Assembly: GCA_017311185.1 (NCBI GenBank)
Contig: JAESUZ010001522.1
Location: 186,001 to 250,000 of the forward strand
Source: Proteles cristata cristata
Lineage: Eukaryota > Chordata > Mammalia > Carnivora > Hyaenidae
Reading direction: 5' to 3'
DNA length: 64,000 nucleotides
A program made the position numbers and the translations under genes. How positions within the stretch are numbered: position 1 is the stretch's first letter; each line of letters starts with the position of its first letter. Below are positions 29,581-42,085 of this stretch, in pieces. A model generated the notes under the pieces. The model worked only from the letters and a program-made list of their open reading frames with translations. It was not told the DNA's origin and did not search any database.

Positions 29581-32330
29581 AATGCCCTAGCACAAAAAGG
29601 GAGAGGTGGATAGGGATGTGATCAGATAGGTCTTTTCTCTGGGGAGGACTGGTTGCAGATAACTAAGACTTGCAGGATCTCAAGTTTTTCTGCCCAACTT
29701 CAAGTTCATGTTGTATTGTTTTGAGAGATATGGCCACTGTTTCAACTGAAACTCGTTGTGTAGAGTCATAAAGTCCTATAATGCATGTCTTGCTTCTTGT
29801 TCCTGCCCAAAAGTCCATGTATAAAAAGCAAAATAGAATTGCTGGATCAACTAGATGGTTTTTCTTTAGTCTAATGGTAGGAACTGTACATAGTTTGATA
29901 TCTATCTATATAAAAAGCCAAAGCATAATAACCTTTTGTGACACAGTGTATTGTTAAAAGAAACATGAAACACATTTAGAGTGTTTCTACGCCCCTAGAA
30001 TATAAAGTACAATTTACCACAGAGATTAAGTGAATTATTTTAATAGATTTGTTAATTTATTTTAAAATTCCTGAGATTCTCTAAGTAATAAAGATAGAGT
30101 TTGGAATATGTCAACTTTCTACGTAATTAGGAAATAAATCCAACTTGATTTTTATTAAGTGCTCATTAAAAATAACTAGCTTACTAGACAGTTCTGCATT
30201 GATGAATTTTAAGTGATGATGAAATTATCTCATTAAATCATAAGATCCCCTCACCAAAAACCAAACAATGACAAAATTATATGCTTTGTATTCTGTTGAT
30301 TTTTTTGGGTGACATATTACCTACATCCCTGTTAGCTTGGACTGCAGTGGTGAGTAGTTAATATTTGGGAGTTGATATGCACTTTAAATAATGGAAGAGA
30401 GAAAATAGCGAAGTTCTCTTCTAAAAGCAGGTTCATATGCAACAGTTTTGATCATAACAGATGATTTGTTTTGAGTACAATTATACATAGTTCACAGAAT
30501 TAGGAAATCTCACTAGCTTGTAGTGTCTGTCTCATGCGAGAGAATGTAAAATGGATATCCTTCATCTGGCATTCTCCTCAAAGCTCCCAGGACTTTGTTC
30601 AGTGATTCTGGTGAGAACTGCTTCTGGAGATCAAGGAGGAGCCCAGGAACCTGAACTTAGTAAGAAGTGGCACTAATGATTGTTACATATTTAATTCCTG
30701 GACCACACATTGTAAGAAACAGTGACGAAAGCTAAACTCTCTTACCTGTTACAGATTGAAATAGGTGACTCCTGAGTTTTAATATCTGTGCTGTTGTGAT
30801 TTTTTTGTGCACTGGAGTTGGTGGACATAGGCTTACTTTAGTTTTGAAAATATACAAGACCTGACAGTATGTTCCCTTTCTAGATTTTCTAAGTTAGGAA
30901 TGTTTTAAGAAAACTTTCTGAAATAAAGCACTTTAAAGAGAGCACGTGAATATTATTGTTTAAAACAAAAAGCAACGGTAACATATACTGGTTGAGAATA
31001 CTTGTATCTTGTTATTTTTTAACTATCCAGCTTACTTACCTAATTTAGCTACTGAATTTTTTCTTACCTAGTTTATTTGCTTATTTCTAACATTTAATCA
31101 TTTGAGAAGCTTGTAAAGCTGTACATTTTATAGTATTGTGTAACTAGATGAAAATTAGTCTTGCTTCCAGGTGATTCTTTAAGGTTATAAATTTATATTG
31201 TCTTTAAATATGATTTAACATGCTTTGAGGCATTACAAAAGCATGCCTAGAAATCATTGCATTAGAGTTGGATAATGATATTTTAATTAAATAATATAAA
31301 GATGTTAAGGTGAATGTCGTAACAATGACATATTCCACAAGCTCTTTGAAATTTTTGTAAGCTGTAATACTTTTAATATTCTCAATGGCTCATTCAGGAT
31401 AGGCTAGGAGTGAACAGCCTAGGCATCAATTTATAAGGAATGTTTGACATTGCTTCAAAAAACTAGAACTATAATCCTATTAATATAGATTTCCACATGT
31501 AACTCCTTACTTAACTGGCAAGATGTGAAATGGTTTGGCTTTCACCAAAGTATAGTATTTTGCAGCACACATAGGCAAGATTCATGGTGCAACCATAAGA
31601 CTTATCTCAACCAACTGCTTAATAGTTGAAGAACTTGACAGTCAAAACTTCTAAAATTGAATAATTAACTGTCATATATCTGCTTATTGGGATCAATGAT
31701 CTATTTTGTCTATATTGTAAGCAGTTAAACTTCATTCTCAAGAAATTGTATATGTGGAACATCACAATAAATTACTTATTTTCAACATAGAGAAGTTAAT
31801 ACTTTACAGTTTCTCCCATTTCCATGAAATAAACAGAATAATTATTTGAATATTATTGGTTGGAAGGGTGCTCAGGGCAGTCATTTATCTTGATTTAGGA
31901 CTGATTACACTTACAAGAGAGTGAAATTCTAAACAATTAAAAAGCAGGATAATGGAGTCCCCATTTAGTCTTCATACAACATTTAAATCTCTTTGTATTG
32001 AAAATGTGGCAAACCAAATTCACTACATTTCTTCCAGTATGGTCTGACCCACTCCAAGTAGAATGGAGTGCCTCTACTCAGATGGGCTAAATTTGTGTTA
32101 ACTGATTTGACATATATGTTATGGGGTGGACTCATATCAGATGTGTGGTCAATCATCAGTTTGCATCATTCATACAGTTACTATTGTACAACATGTTTTT
32201 CTCTGGTACCCTTCCCTGTATTTTCCAGCCATGCCTGCAACCTTGAACTCCTGTTGGCTTGGAGAGTATCAGTCAGTGGCCTGGTAGGATCAGGAGATTT
32301 GTTATATAAGAGGTAGGGGGCTGTTGAGAC
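29581..32330. other. Repeat-poor intronic sequence
   Basis: 2.7 kb of AT-rich sequence with no SINE, L1, exon or RNA gene that I can recognise; the longest repeat-free block in the window. It might hold conserved intronic regulatory sequence, which alignment would show. Confidence 0.5.
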
Positions 32331-32450
32331 AATAATGCAATCCAGCTCTCTTACTGATAAAGACAGGATTCACAAATATAAAAAGGAGAAAATGTAGAAT
32401 GAACCCTGGAGTGTTGGATTGAAATTGAGGGTACTGGTGTATCTCATAAC
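32331..32450 (+). repeat. Dispersed direct duplication, copy 1
   Basis: 120 bp starting aataatgcaatccagctctc and ending gtgtatctcataac, nearly identical to 33525-33638. Not a repeat family I recognise. Confidence 0.88.
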
Positions 32451-32863
32451 TTCAAGAATAGAAATAGATATAAATGTAATAGAAGTAAGTATGGATTTAT
32501 ATGTATTAACAAATACATAAGTATATATGCCTACATTTATTTCCTTACTCTGTCTACTGTGATGGCCTGGGAATAGCAACATCCCAGTAGCAATAAGCAC
32601 ACCTAGTGACCAGATTTTGAGTTCTAAATACCATTTTCCATCAAGTAGAACCCGGTATCCTTGGAGAAATGATTGATTCTAGGCCAAGGTCTGAGAGAGT
32701 ACAAGATGAACTTGGACCATCTTATGCCAGAGAATACGGAAGTAGTCAAAGAATTATGGGAACATGTCAAAAGTTTGAAGAGGCTCCTGTTAACTAAATC
32801 TGGGACAATTTGAGATTCAAAGTATGATAGTAACATATTATCTTACTTCTAAAATAGGACTAT

Positions 32864-32922
32864 TTTGTTCATATATATATATGTATATATGTGTTCATAT
32901 ATATACATATATATATCCAATA
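32864..32922 (+). repeat. (AT)n / (ATGT)n low-complexity tract
   Basis: Alternating atatatatgtatatatgtg and catatatatacatatatata stretches that can fold on themselves. Confidence 0.8.
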
Positions 32923-33359
32923 TATTGGGATACATGAATGTATTTCATATATGAGGAGAAGAGAAAGCTTTACTTTATAGTAGAAGGCCAATTAATAAGA
33001 GTAGAAAGGGTGATGGAATTAGAGAATCACTACTTGGTAACCACTGAGCAATAATTGAGGCAAGAAAAATTAATTGTTGCTAAAACTAATGGATGGAACT
33101 TGGAGGAGGAATGAGATGTTTATCTAATGTCTAGTATCTTACCACAAAATAGTTGTTAATTGCAAAGAGAAAAGTGACTTATAGTGAAGAAACCAGGCAG
33201 ACCATACTTTAATCAAGTGGTGGCACAGGTCAATGTTGTGTGCTCATGATAGCATGCAGCTATAACAACTTTAATTCTTTAATATTTCTGCGAATTACAC
33301 ATGACCTGAACTGAATAATTTGAAAATATCTGATAATTTTGATAGGGAAATTCTACTTT

Positions 33360-33399
33360 TCTGGTGTCTTCAATAATAATGTCTGGTGTCTTCAATAAT
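33360..33399 (+). repeat. Short tandem duplication (period 22)
   Basis: tctggtgtcttcaataat occurs at 33360-33377 and 33382-33399 without mismatch. Confidence 0.9.
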
Positions 33400-33524
33400 G
33401 TTTAAAGTTGTGAAGGTCAAGGAAAGCCTCAAATTGATGGGACAATACAACTAAGTGCAAAATATGGTCCTAGAACTGATATTTTCATTATGCAAAACTT
33501 GAGACAATAAGTAAATATATGGAA

Positions 33525-33638
33525 AATAATGCAATCCAGCTCTCTTGCTGAAAGTATTCACAAATATAAAAAGGAGAAAATGTAGAATGAACCCTGCAGT
33601 GTTGGATTGAAATTGGAGGTACTGGTGTATCTCATAAC
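33525..33638 (+). repeat. Dispersed direct duplication, copy 2
   Basis: 114 bp matching 32331-32450 with a 6-bp gap and a handful of substitutions. Confidence 0.88.
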
Positions 33639-33735
33639 CAGGTAAAGGGTATATGGAGCTATTTCTGATGTTCATATACTTTTTCTATAAGTTTAAAGTT
33701 ATTTCAAAATTTAAAAATATTAAAAATAAAAAAGA

Positions 33736-34169
33736 CCATCTAGGAAATAAGTATTTACAAGTAGTTCACCCACTGGATCTTTGTAAACATTAAATTATGT
33801 GAATTTAGTTAAGAATTGTATCAGTGATTTATACATGGAAGCCAATAGGTAATAAGCTATAGTTCTGAGTAAAGGAAATTTACAATTGTGTTCAACTAAG
33901 CATATGCATTTTCCTCTTCTCCCTCCAAACTTTTTGAAATATCAACAAAAATATTACAAAATAAATACAGAAGAATGCTGGAGCACAAGGAAGGGTGCTG
34001 AGTCAGAGAGACTGTTTCTCCCTTTATGAACAGAATTTCTATTATGAATGGTGGTATCTCCTTTGCACCTATATGTGGTCAAGTAACATAGAGTCAATTA
34101 TAAGTAGTGGAAATGTTGTTTGAAATTTCCTGGAAGGTGCCTTTAAATAGTTGGATTTAATTTGGACAT
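33736..34169. other. Non-genic intronic sequence
   Basis: Nothing recognised between the two old L1 segments. Confidence 0.4.
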
Positions 34170-34331
34170 GTTCCCCATATGCCCCCCCTCTTTATTGTTG
34201 TCTAGAATGCCTCTTTGTTAATTCTTCCTTATTTTCTTTACCTCCCTAGGCAACCACTCATTTCCTTTCTGTTACTGTAGAATAGTTTTCCTTTTCTAGG
34301 GTTTTGTATAAATGGAATCCTATGCTGTGCA

Positions 34332-34336
<5 letters not shown>

Positions 34337-34366
<30 letters not shown>
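34337..34366 (+). repeat. (TG)n microsatellite
   Basis: About 15 tg units following cacacg, within the old L1. Confidence 0.93.
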
Positions 34367-34368
<2 letters not shown>

Positions 34369-34431
34369 CTTTCACTCAATAAGTATTTTACAATTCATCC
34401 ATCTTGTATCATGTATCAATAATTTATTTAT

Positions 34432-34656
34432 TTTTTAAACGTTTTATTTATTTCTGAGAGAGAGAGAGGAGAGAGAGAGAGGCAGTGTGAGCAGGGGAGG
34501 GTCAGAGAGAGAGGGAGATACAGACTCTGAAGCAGGCTCCAGGCTCTGAGCTAGCTGTCAGCACAGAGTCCAACATGGGGCTTAAACCCACGAACCGTGA
34601 GATCATGACCTGAGCTGAAGTCAGACGCTTAACTGACTGAGCCACCCAGGTGTCTC
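34432..34656 (-). mobile_element. tRNA-derived SINE inside L1M
   Basis: Inverted full-length copy: T-rich tail, gagagagag, aggctccaggctctgagcta and head actgactgagccacccaggt. It interrupts the L1M. Confidence 0.93.
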
Positions 34657-34969
34657 TCTTTTAATTTCTGAATAGTATTCAACAAGGATATATGCATTTG
34701 TTTCTCTTGGGTAAATACCTGGAATGAATTGGCTGGATCATATGGTAAGTGTATGTTTAACTTTTTAAAACATTAGCCATTAGTTGTGAAAAGTGTATAT
34801 ACAATTTTACGTTCCTACCAACATTGTATGAGAGTTCTGGTTGTTCCACGTTCTCACCAAAACTTGGTATTGTCTTTCTTTGTAATAATAGCTACCCTAA
34901 TAGGCTTGTGTGATATCTCATTGTGGTTTTAATTTACATTTACATTGTGTCCCCACCCTTACACCCTAC

Positions 34970-36900
34970 AATCTGAGACTAGTGTCAGTGAAGATCATGT
35001 AGGAAGTGTGGCTTCTTTCACCCCTAGCAATAATGAGGCATTCCTTTCCCTTCCCACTGAGTTATATTAGGGGAGGCCTAGAAAAGTGTCAGGACTTTCA
35101 ACATTGCTGAGTGGTAATGAGGCCATTCCTGCCATCAAATCCATGCCAAGATACATATAATTAAACTTATGGCCAGAAAAAAAAAAAAGGGAAAGAAATG
35201 AAATACCATATATATACAGGGAAAACAATTTGAATAGCAGAAGATTCTCATCAAATCTATGGATGTCAGAAGGAAGTGTCACAAAAAGTGCTGAAAGAAA
35301 GAACCTAAAGTTCTATACCCAGAGAAAATATCCTTTATGAATGAAGGGGAAACCAGGAGAATTTGTCACCAATGGGTCTACTCTAAACGTATAGCTAAAG
35401 GAAGTTCTCTAAACAGACAGGAACTGATAAAAGAAAACAATTTTAGAACATTAGGAAAGAAGAAAGAACATGGAAAGAGCAAAGGTATGACTAAATATAA
35501 TACATTTTTCTTCTATTGAGTTTTCTAAATTATGTTTGATGGTTGAAGCAAAAATCATATCAGGGTCAGATGAAGTTCTAAATATATGTAGAGAAAATAT
35601 TTAAGACAATTGTGTTATAAGCAGGGAAGAGTAAAGGGGAGTAAAGGAGGTAAGGTTTCTATAGTTCACTTATACTGTTAAAACAACAACTATTGATAAG
35701 TTGTGTATTTTCAATGTCATATCTAGAGAAACCACCAAAAAAGCTATATGCAAAGATGCTCTAAAAAATTCTAGTAATTTAAAATGGAGTTCTCAGGGCA
35801 CCAGTTTGGCTTAGTCAGTTGAGTGTCCATCCAACTCTTGATTATGGCTCAGGTCATAATCTCACAGTTCATGAGTTTGAGGTCCACATTAGGCTCTGTA
35901 CTCTCTCTCTCTCTCTCTCTCAAAATAAATAAATAAACTTAAAAAATAAATAAATTGGAGTTCTAAAAAAATGTTTAAATAACTCACAGGAGTTAGAAAA
36001 AGAAAAACAAAACAAAGAACAAATAGAAAACAAAAAATAACACAGCAGACATTAGCCATAATATGTCAATAACTATTAAATGCAAATGGTCTAAATATAC
36101 CAGTTAAAAGACACAGAGAGATTATCAGAGTGGATTAAAAAAATATGACCCAACCAGTATGCTGTGTCTAAGAAACTCACTTCAAATAAAAAGAAATAAA
36201 CTTCAAATAAAAAGTAAAAGAAAGAAAAAAATATTATGTGAACATCAAAAGAAAGGGGTGAATCTTTTAATGTCAGATAAAGTAGACTTCAGAGGATAGA
36301 CAATTACCAGAGATAGGAACTGTCATTATACAGTAATATAGGGTCAACCTACTAAGAAAAGTAGCAGAAGTTTTTGAAGCAGAAACTGACAGACCTAAGC
36401 AGAGAAATAGACAAATCTATAGCTATAGTTAGGGAATTCAAAACCTTCTCTTGACAGTTGGAAGAAAAACTATACAGAAAATCAGGAATGCTATAGAAGA
36501 ACTCAAAAGCACATCAAAGGATCTAGTCGACGTTTGTAGACCACTCAATGCAAAAACTGCAGACAGAATACATATTTTTTTTTCAAGTGGCATGGAATGT
36601 AAACAAAGGCAGACCATTCCCTGAGCCACAAACCTGAGGTGAAATCATACAGCATGTTTTCTCCATTACAATGGAATAAAATTAGAAATTGGTAACAGAA
36701 AGAAAACAGGAAAATTTCTAAAACACAGTAAAAACATACAGCACACTTCTAACTAATCTGCTGGTCAAAGAAGAAATCTCAGGGAAATAAAAGTCCATCA
36801 AACAATGAAAAGGAAGATAGAGCATATCAAAATTTATGTAACACAGCTCAGGCAGTGCTGAGAGAGAATTTTATAGGTTAACATGCATACATTAAAAAAG
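34970..36900 (+). mobile_element. Old L1M fragment, 5' UTR to ORF2, internally deleted
   Basis: 34970-35130 resembles the repeated 'taatgaggc...aggcctag' 5' UTR units of L1M. 35140-35560 matches the ORF1 end (aaatccatgccaagatacat, aaagtgctgaaagaaagaac). 36050-36900 matches ORF2 (gtctaagaaactcacttcaa, atgaaaaggaagatagagca). All frames are broken. A SINE sits at 35794-35952. Confidence 0.72.
35794..35952 (+). mobile_element. SINE lacking its middle section
   Basis: Head cagggcaccagtttggctta and B-box gagtttgaggtcc are present, but sequence passes straight from attaggctctgta to (ct)n, missing the ctgacagctcagagcctgga block. Flanking duplication aatggagttct (35783-35793) and attggagttct (35953-35963). 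Confidence 0.85.
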
Positions 36901-37595
36901 TGAACTGACGTGATTGGTTAGAATAGGGCCCCTGCTTTTTATGTCATTCCTCTGTGCCCTTCTAGTCTTAGAGGACAATCTATCTGGCTAGAGAGAGGGC
37001 TCTTCTACAGTGAAGGATGTATGAATATCAGTAATCCGTTGACAACAGGGGTTTGTTCATGTATCATGTTTTGTATCAAAAGTAGACCTTTAGTTCTTGA
37101 AGGTGGGAAACAAATATCTTGCCTCATTATTGTGTATGCATTAAAGTGTCTAGTGGAGCACAGACTATAAAGCAGGACTTAGTTGATATCTGTTGAATTA
37201 AACACACATTGACTTGTTTAATGTCATTTAAGACATAACCAGCTAGCAAATAGCATCTTAACATTTATTCCTTTAAGGCCTTAGAGCAAAATATTCCCCA
37301 TCACATTAAATAACCTTTATGTACAATGAATAACTTTTAATTATGTACTTAACTACCTAATTGATTTTCAGCTATATTTTTCCCTTTTTAACATCTGCTT
37401 TCAAGAGAGGGCCTGATAAATTAATCCACACCACTGTACAAGGCTTAATATATACCCCCACACCCCAAGCACATTTGCATTTTAAGGGAGGAAGTTGCAT
37501 GACACAGTTCATGGGATAAAGCAGGTGATCTTTGGAAGTAACTTGAGCTTAGCAACCATTTATTGTCTGCCTGACCCTGTGCACTTGATGATCTC
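36901..37595. other. Non-genic intronic sequence
   Basis: No exon, RNA gene or repeat recognised. Confidence 0.4.
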
Positions 37596-37599
37596 TGTT

Positions 37600-37735
37600 A
37601 ACATTAATGTCCTCATCTGCAAAACAATACCTAAGAGGGATTTTATGAGGATAAGATGAGATGAAACAAAGCTTAAAGAACCCAATCCAGTGCCTGGCAC
37701 TTGGTGGACACCCAGTATTTTGGCTGCCATCTCAT
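37600..37735 (+). mobile_element. MIR SINE 3' half
   Basis: aatgtcctcatctgcaaaac, gggattttatgaggataaga and ccagtgcctggcacttggtg match the MIR core and tail in forward order. Confidence 0.75.
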
Positions 37736-38259
37736 CAGATGCTACTACTTGTCTTTTCAATTAATATTAATAACTCAGTGACAGACCATGTGGAGAGATG
37801 TTTTTGAAGGATGACCTTTTAGTATCATAAAATTAGAACTAATTCGAAGTGTAGAAAAAAACAACAAAGTGAGTGTCTGCTTTTTTAGGTTGTAGCTCTG
37901 ATATCTCTGAAAAAGCACTGTGGCACAGTTAGAAAGGAGAGTAGCAGTTGGCCAAAGTGTGTGTGTGTGTGTGTTCTTTGTTCAGCGGTGGGGGACAGGG
38001 ACATCTTGCTTGTTGCTGTATCACAAAAGTATACTTTACTTTGGCTAAATTAGGAGAGATTGTATATAATTAGAAAACAATCCAGAATATAGCTTATTGT
38101 CTCAGAGAGGCAACCCGGATCACTCCCAACTGAAATAGCACCACAGATCCAACTTCCCTGTCACTCTCTGTAGCATGATTTTCTTTTTTTTAAATGTTCC
38201 TTATTGTCATTTGATATTGTTTATTGCATTTATTCCTTTGATTTCAGTATATATTCTGT

Positions 38260-38420
38260 TTATTCCCCAGAATATAAGCTTCCTATAGGAAGATATTTTG
38301 TCAGTCTTTTTTACTGATTATATCTTCCTGCCTAGCAAATGTCTGGCACATAATAGGTGTGCTACATAATAGGTGTGCTACTAAATAGTTGTCAAATACA
38401 TTTATGAATGAAAAAATCAG
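38260..38420 (+). mobile_element. L2 3' end
   Basis: ccagaatataagcttcctat, ttgtcagtcttttttactga, gtctggcacataataggtgt and a diverged (tgaa)n end form the classic L2 tail. It contains a 16-bp tandem duplication, acataataggtgtgct at 38348-38363 and 38364-38379. Confidence 0.75.
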
Positions 38421-40079
38421 GATCAACCTATCAAATTTGTAAAGTGTGGTTTGGATATGAACAATCAATTGCTACTAGGGTCTGGGAATATCTCAGCAGT
38501 TTATGGGAGATTTTACTTTCTTGAAAATTCATTATGACTTTGTTATCTTTTTAACAGCTATTACATTCTTTGGCACATGATGTTTAGAACTTCGTTTACA
38601 TTCATTTGGAACATATTTATTGGGTGCTGTATTATGTATTAAGAAATATAAATTCAAATAAAACATTTCTTGTCCTCAAAAACTCCTGTGTATTTAGAAA
38701 AGACTGATAATACTTGGGGCACTCTCTATTATATTTTGGTAAATTTTATGGAAGCCTACCTTGGTTTTCTGTTTATATGCTAGGTACATTTTCATACTCA
38801 TCAATACATTCCATTACTAATAGAAGTAAGAATATTTGAAGTTGAGATCTAGAGATTGGCTTCCAAGAAATTTGCCGTATAATCAAGTATGTAAACTGAA
38901 TAAGGTAAAGGGTAGATTTGTTAAATAGTTTATATTGTTTTTGCTCCTGGGAGTTCTTAGCAACAGTAAGACATCTAAACATGAATTATTAAAAATATCT
39001 AAATGATCTGATTGTTGAGTAATGTTCTACATGAAACACACTGATAGCTTTCATTGTAAGTTGCTCCTATAACATAAAAGAGAGGACTTTCTTTTTGAAG
39101 TATAGCCTGGAGCATAAAGGAGTATATAACTTCTACTCTGTCTTCACTTTTTGAACATATTGATCTGAATTCAAAAAGTGACAAGCTATATTGAATTGAG
39201 AATATGTTTGATTTGTCTGCACATTGAAATAATATATCTATGTCAAGTGAACTATATTGTATTAAGATTTATTGTAGCTGTATGTTTCTGAGATATTGTT
39301 TTTTATTTTAATGCTATTTTACTCCTATGAGTTCTCTCCAGAAGACCTGGTATTGTTTTGGTGATTTAATTTTTTCCTGTTATATTTTTTATTTATAGTA
39401 TAAATAGTTATCTTAACATTATATAAAATGATAATTAAAACCAGCTACAAGTTTATTAAACACAGAATATTATTCTTTTCTGACTGAAAATATTTACTGA
39501 AACATTTCTTATTATCTTTCCTTTTAGTGATATAACAATGATATAAAAACCACTCTTAAAATATACGGATGACAAATACTCTGCTTTGTGGAACCTTAAA
39601 GTCCTAGTTTTCACAGCTTATTTTAAATCTAACCCTTTTCTTACATTTAGTTAAGACATTGAGGTCTGTGCATAATTAGCAACTTGCCACTGCCACAGTC
39701 TGTGGATTAATAAGGGAATCCAAGACAGAGGTCAGTGTCACTGGTGTATCAGTAGTTAAATTTTGAGGAATAATATTTAGTGAAGAATTCATGAAGGTCA
39801 TGCACATCAAGTTCTTAAGTTATTAACAGGTATATTTTTGGATAAAGTTAGTTGAACAGAGATTTGGGTGCCCATTGAGCTTTAGAATTGAGCAACTGAA
39901 GAATTACTTTCACTGAGCTGTGCAGTGGAGTGATTTAAGAAGCCTTTATTGAGAGTCATTATAAGAATCAGACCATGAAAATACAGTTTTGTCATCTATT
40001 AAAGGATTTTTTGGAGGGGCATATTCACTGTATTAGGCAGCATCCTCTTATGGGAACTGTTTAATTTTATAATGTCAAA
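38421..40079. other. Non-genic intronic sequence
   Basis: AT-rich, without an exon or RNA gene I can support. A segment at about 38600-38700 (aacatatttattgggtgctg) resembles an inverted L2/MIR-type motif. Confidence 0.45.
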
Positions 40080-40577
40080 AATAGTGTATGAACCTCACAC
40101 CTTCAGAAATGCTAAAATTAAAAACACAAGAAACAACAGGTGTTGTAGAGGATGCCAAGAAAAGGAACCCCCGTGCACTGTTGGTGGGAATGCAAACTAG
40201 TTCAGCCATGTGGAAAACAGTATGGAGGTTCCTCAAAAAATTAAAAATAGAATTGCCATCTGATCCAGTAGTTCCGTGACTGGGTATTTACCCAAAGAAT
40301 ATGAAAACAGTAATCTGAAAGGATATATGTACCACTATGTTTGTTGCAGAATTCTTTACAGTAGCCAAATTATGGAATCAGCTCAAGATGAATGGATTAA
40401 AAAACGAAGAATACGTATATACAATGGAATACTACTTAACCATAAAAAGAATAAAATCTTGCCATTTGGACCAATGTGGATGAATCTAGAGGGTATTATA
40501 CCAAGTGAAATAAGTCAGCCAGAGAAAGACAAATACCAGATGATTCCACTCATATGTGGAATTTAAGAAGCAAAGCA

Positions 40578-40810
40578 GGGGCGACCGGGTGGCTCAGTCA
40601 GTTAAGCGTCTGACTTCAACTCAAGTAATGATCTCATGGTTTGTGAGTTTGAGCCCTGTGTCAGGCTCTGTGCTGACAGCTCAGAGCCTGGAGCCTGCCT
40701 GAGATTCTGTGTCTTCTTCTCTGCCCTTCCCCCACTCACATTCTGTGTCTCCTTCTGTCTTAAAAATAAATAAACAAAAAATATTAAACAGAAAAAAAAG
40801 ATTAAAAAAA
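40578..40810 (+). mobile_element. tRNA-derived SINE, first of a tandem pair
   Basis: ggggcgaccgggtggctcag head, B-box region gagtttgagccctg, ctctgtgctgacagctcaga, A-rich tail to 40810. Nested in the L1. Confidence 0.94.
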
Positions 40811-41027
40811 GGGGCGCCTGGGTGGCTCAGTCAGTTAAGCATCTGACTTTGGCTCAGGTCATCATCTCACGGTTCGTGGGTACGAGCCCTGCGTTGGGAC
40901 TCTGTGCTGACAGCTCAGAGCCTGGAGCCTGTTTCAGATTCTGTGTCTCCCTCTCTCTCTGACCCTCCCCTGTTCAGGCTGTCTCTTTCTCTCAGAAATA
41001 AATAAAACATTAAAAAAAATTAAAAAC
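40811..41027 (+). mobile_element. tRNA-derived SINE, second of a tandem pair
   Basis: ggggcgcctgggtggctcag head with near-consensus body, starting immediately in the A-tail of the previous copy; probably inserted into that tail. Confidence 0.94.
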
Positions 41028-41424
41028 AGAAGCAAAGCAAACCAGCAAAAAAAAGACAAACCAAAAGGTAGACTCAACTATAGAGAACAAACAAATGGTT
41101 AGTTACCAGAGGGGCGGTGGGTGGGAGGATTGGTGAAATAGGTGAAGAGAATTAAGAGTACACCTATCATGATGAACGCTGAGTAAAATATACAATTGTT
41201 AAATCACTATATCGTACCTGAAACTAATGTAACTAATTTGAAGATGTTAACCATATTGAAATTAAAATAAAAGATAAAGAAAATAAAAAAGAAAGAAAAA
41301 CAGGTGTATATGAATATTTTGAATTGTGTAATTCATACCATTCCTTTCCTTTCCTTTTTTTTTTTTTATTGTATAGGCTTCTGGAAAACTCATACCTAGT
41401 GGTAGCCAGATTGTAGGCCATTAT

Positions 41425-42085
41425 CATGAACATTTTTTTAATTGAAGTATAATTAACATACAGAGTTATAGTAGTTTCAGGTATGCAATATGATTCAACA
41501 ATTCTAGGCATTTCTCAGTGCTCATTAAGATATGTGTACTCCTAATCCCTTTCATCTATTTCACCCCTCCCCCTATCCACTTCCTCTCTGGCAACCACCA
41601 GTTGTTCTCTGTATTTAAAAATCTGGCTTTTTATTTGTCTCTTTTTACTTTATTTGTTTTGTTTCTTAAGTTCCACATATGACTGAAGTCATGGTATTTG
41701 TCTTTTTCTTACTGAGTTATTTTTCTTAGCATTACAACCTTTAGTCCATTCATGTTGTTGCAAATGGCAAGATTTCATCCTTTTTTTAATGGCTGAGCAA
41801 TGTTCCATTGTATATATGTACCACATCTTCCTTATCCATTTATCTGCAGATGCATACTTGGGTTGCTGCTGTAATTGTGGCTATTGTAAATAATGCTGCA
41901 GTAAATATTAGGGTGCATTTATCTTTTTGAATCTGTGTTTTTGTTTTCTTTGGGTAAATACCAACTAGTGGAAATCCTGGATCATAGGTAATTCTATTTG
42001 TAATTTTTTGAGAAACCTCCATACTGTTTCCACAGTGGCTGCACCAGTTTGCATTCCCACTAATAGTATATAAGTATTCCTTTTT
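41425..42085 (-). mobile_element. L1 3' end (carnivore/L1MA-like)
   Basis: Inverted L1 3' UTR and ORF2 end: ttaattgaagtataattaac, agttccacatatgactgaag, gcaatgttccattgtatata and gagaaacctccatactgttt in order. The minus frame at 41840-42094 contains degraded ORF2 residues (FTAALFTIA). Confidence 0.85.

Larger units (their letters stand above)
33040..33735 (+). mobile_element. Old L1/HAL1-type 3' end, interrupted
   Basis: Segments aaaccaggcagaccatactt, gtgaaggtcaaggaaagcct and gggacaatacaactaagtgc, followed by aagggtatatggagct and actttttctataagtttaaa, follow the 3' UTR pattern of ancient L1M/HAL1 elements. The duplicated 114-bp segment at 33525 sits inside it. Family from memory; boundaries rough. 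Confidence 0.5.
34170..34960 (-). mobile_element. Old L1M 3' region, interrupted by a SINE
   Basis: Inverted L1M motifs in order: ctaggcaaccactcatttcc, gttttgtataaatggaatcc, atccatcttgtatcatgtat, (SINE), tctgaatagtattcaacaag, ctcttgggtaaatacctgga and ggctggatcatatggtaagt. A (TG)n run lies within. Non-coding remnant. Confidence 0.78.
40080..41300 (+). mobile_element. Carnivore L1 3' end, interrupted by two SINEs
   Basis: ORF2 C-terminal remnant: frames at 40088-40279 and 40276-40566 contain KTVWRFLKKLKIELPSDPVV and SEISQPEKDKYQ, and the 3' UTR runs from 41028 to a tail near 41300. Two SINEs split it at 40578-41027. Target motif agaagcaaagca appears on both sides of the SINE block (40566-40577 and 41028-41039). 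Confidence 0.88.

Noticed and set aside
40088..40566. Two adjacent frames resembling a small split gene
   Set aside because: Residues match the L1 ORF2 C-terminus; this is an L1 remnant.
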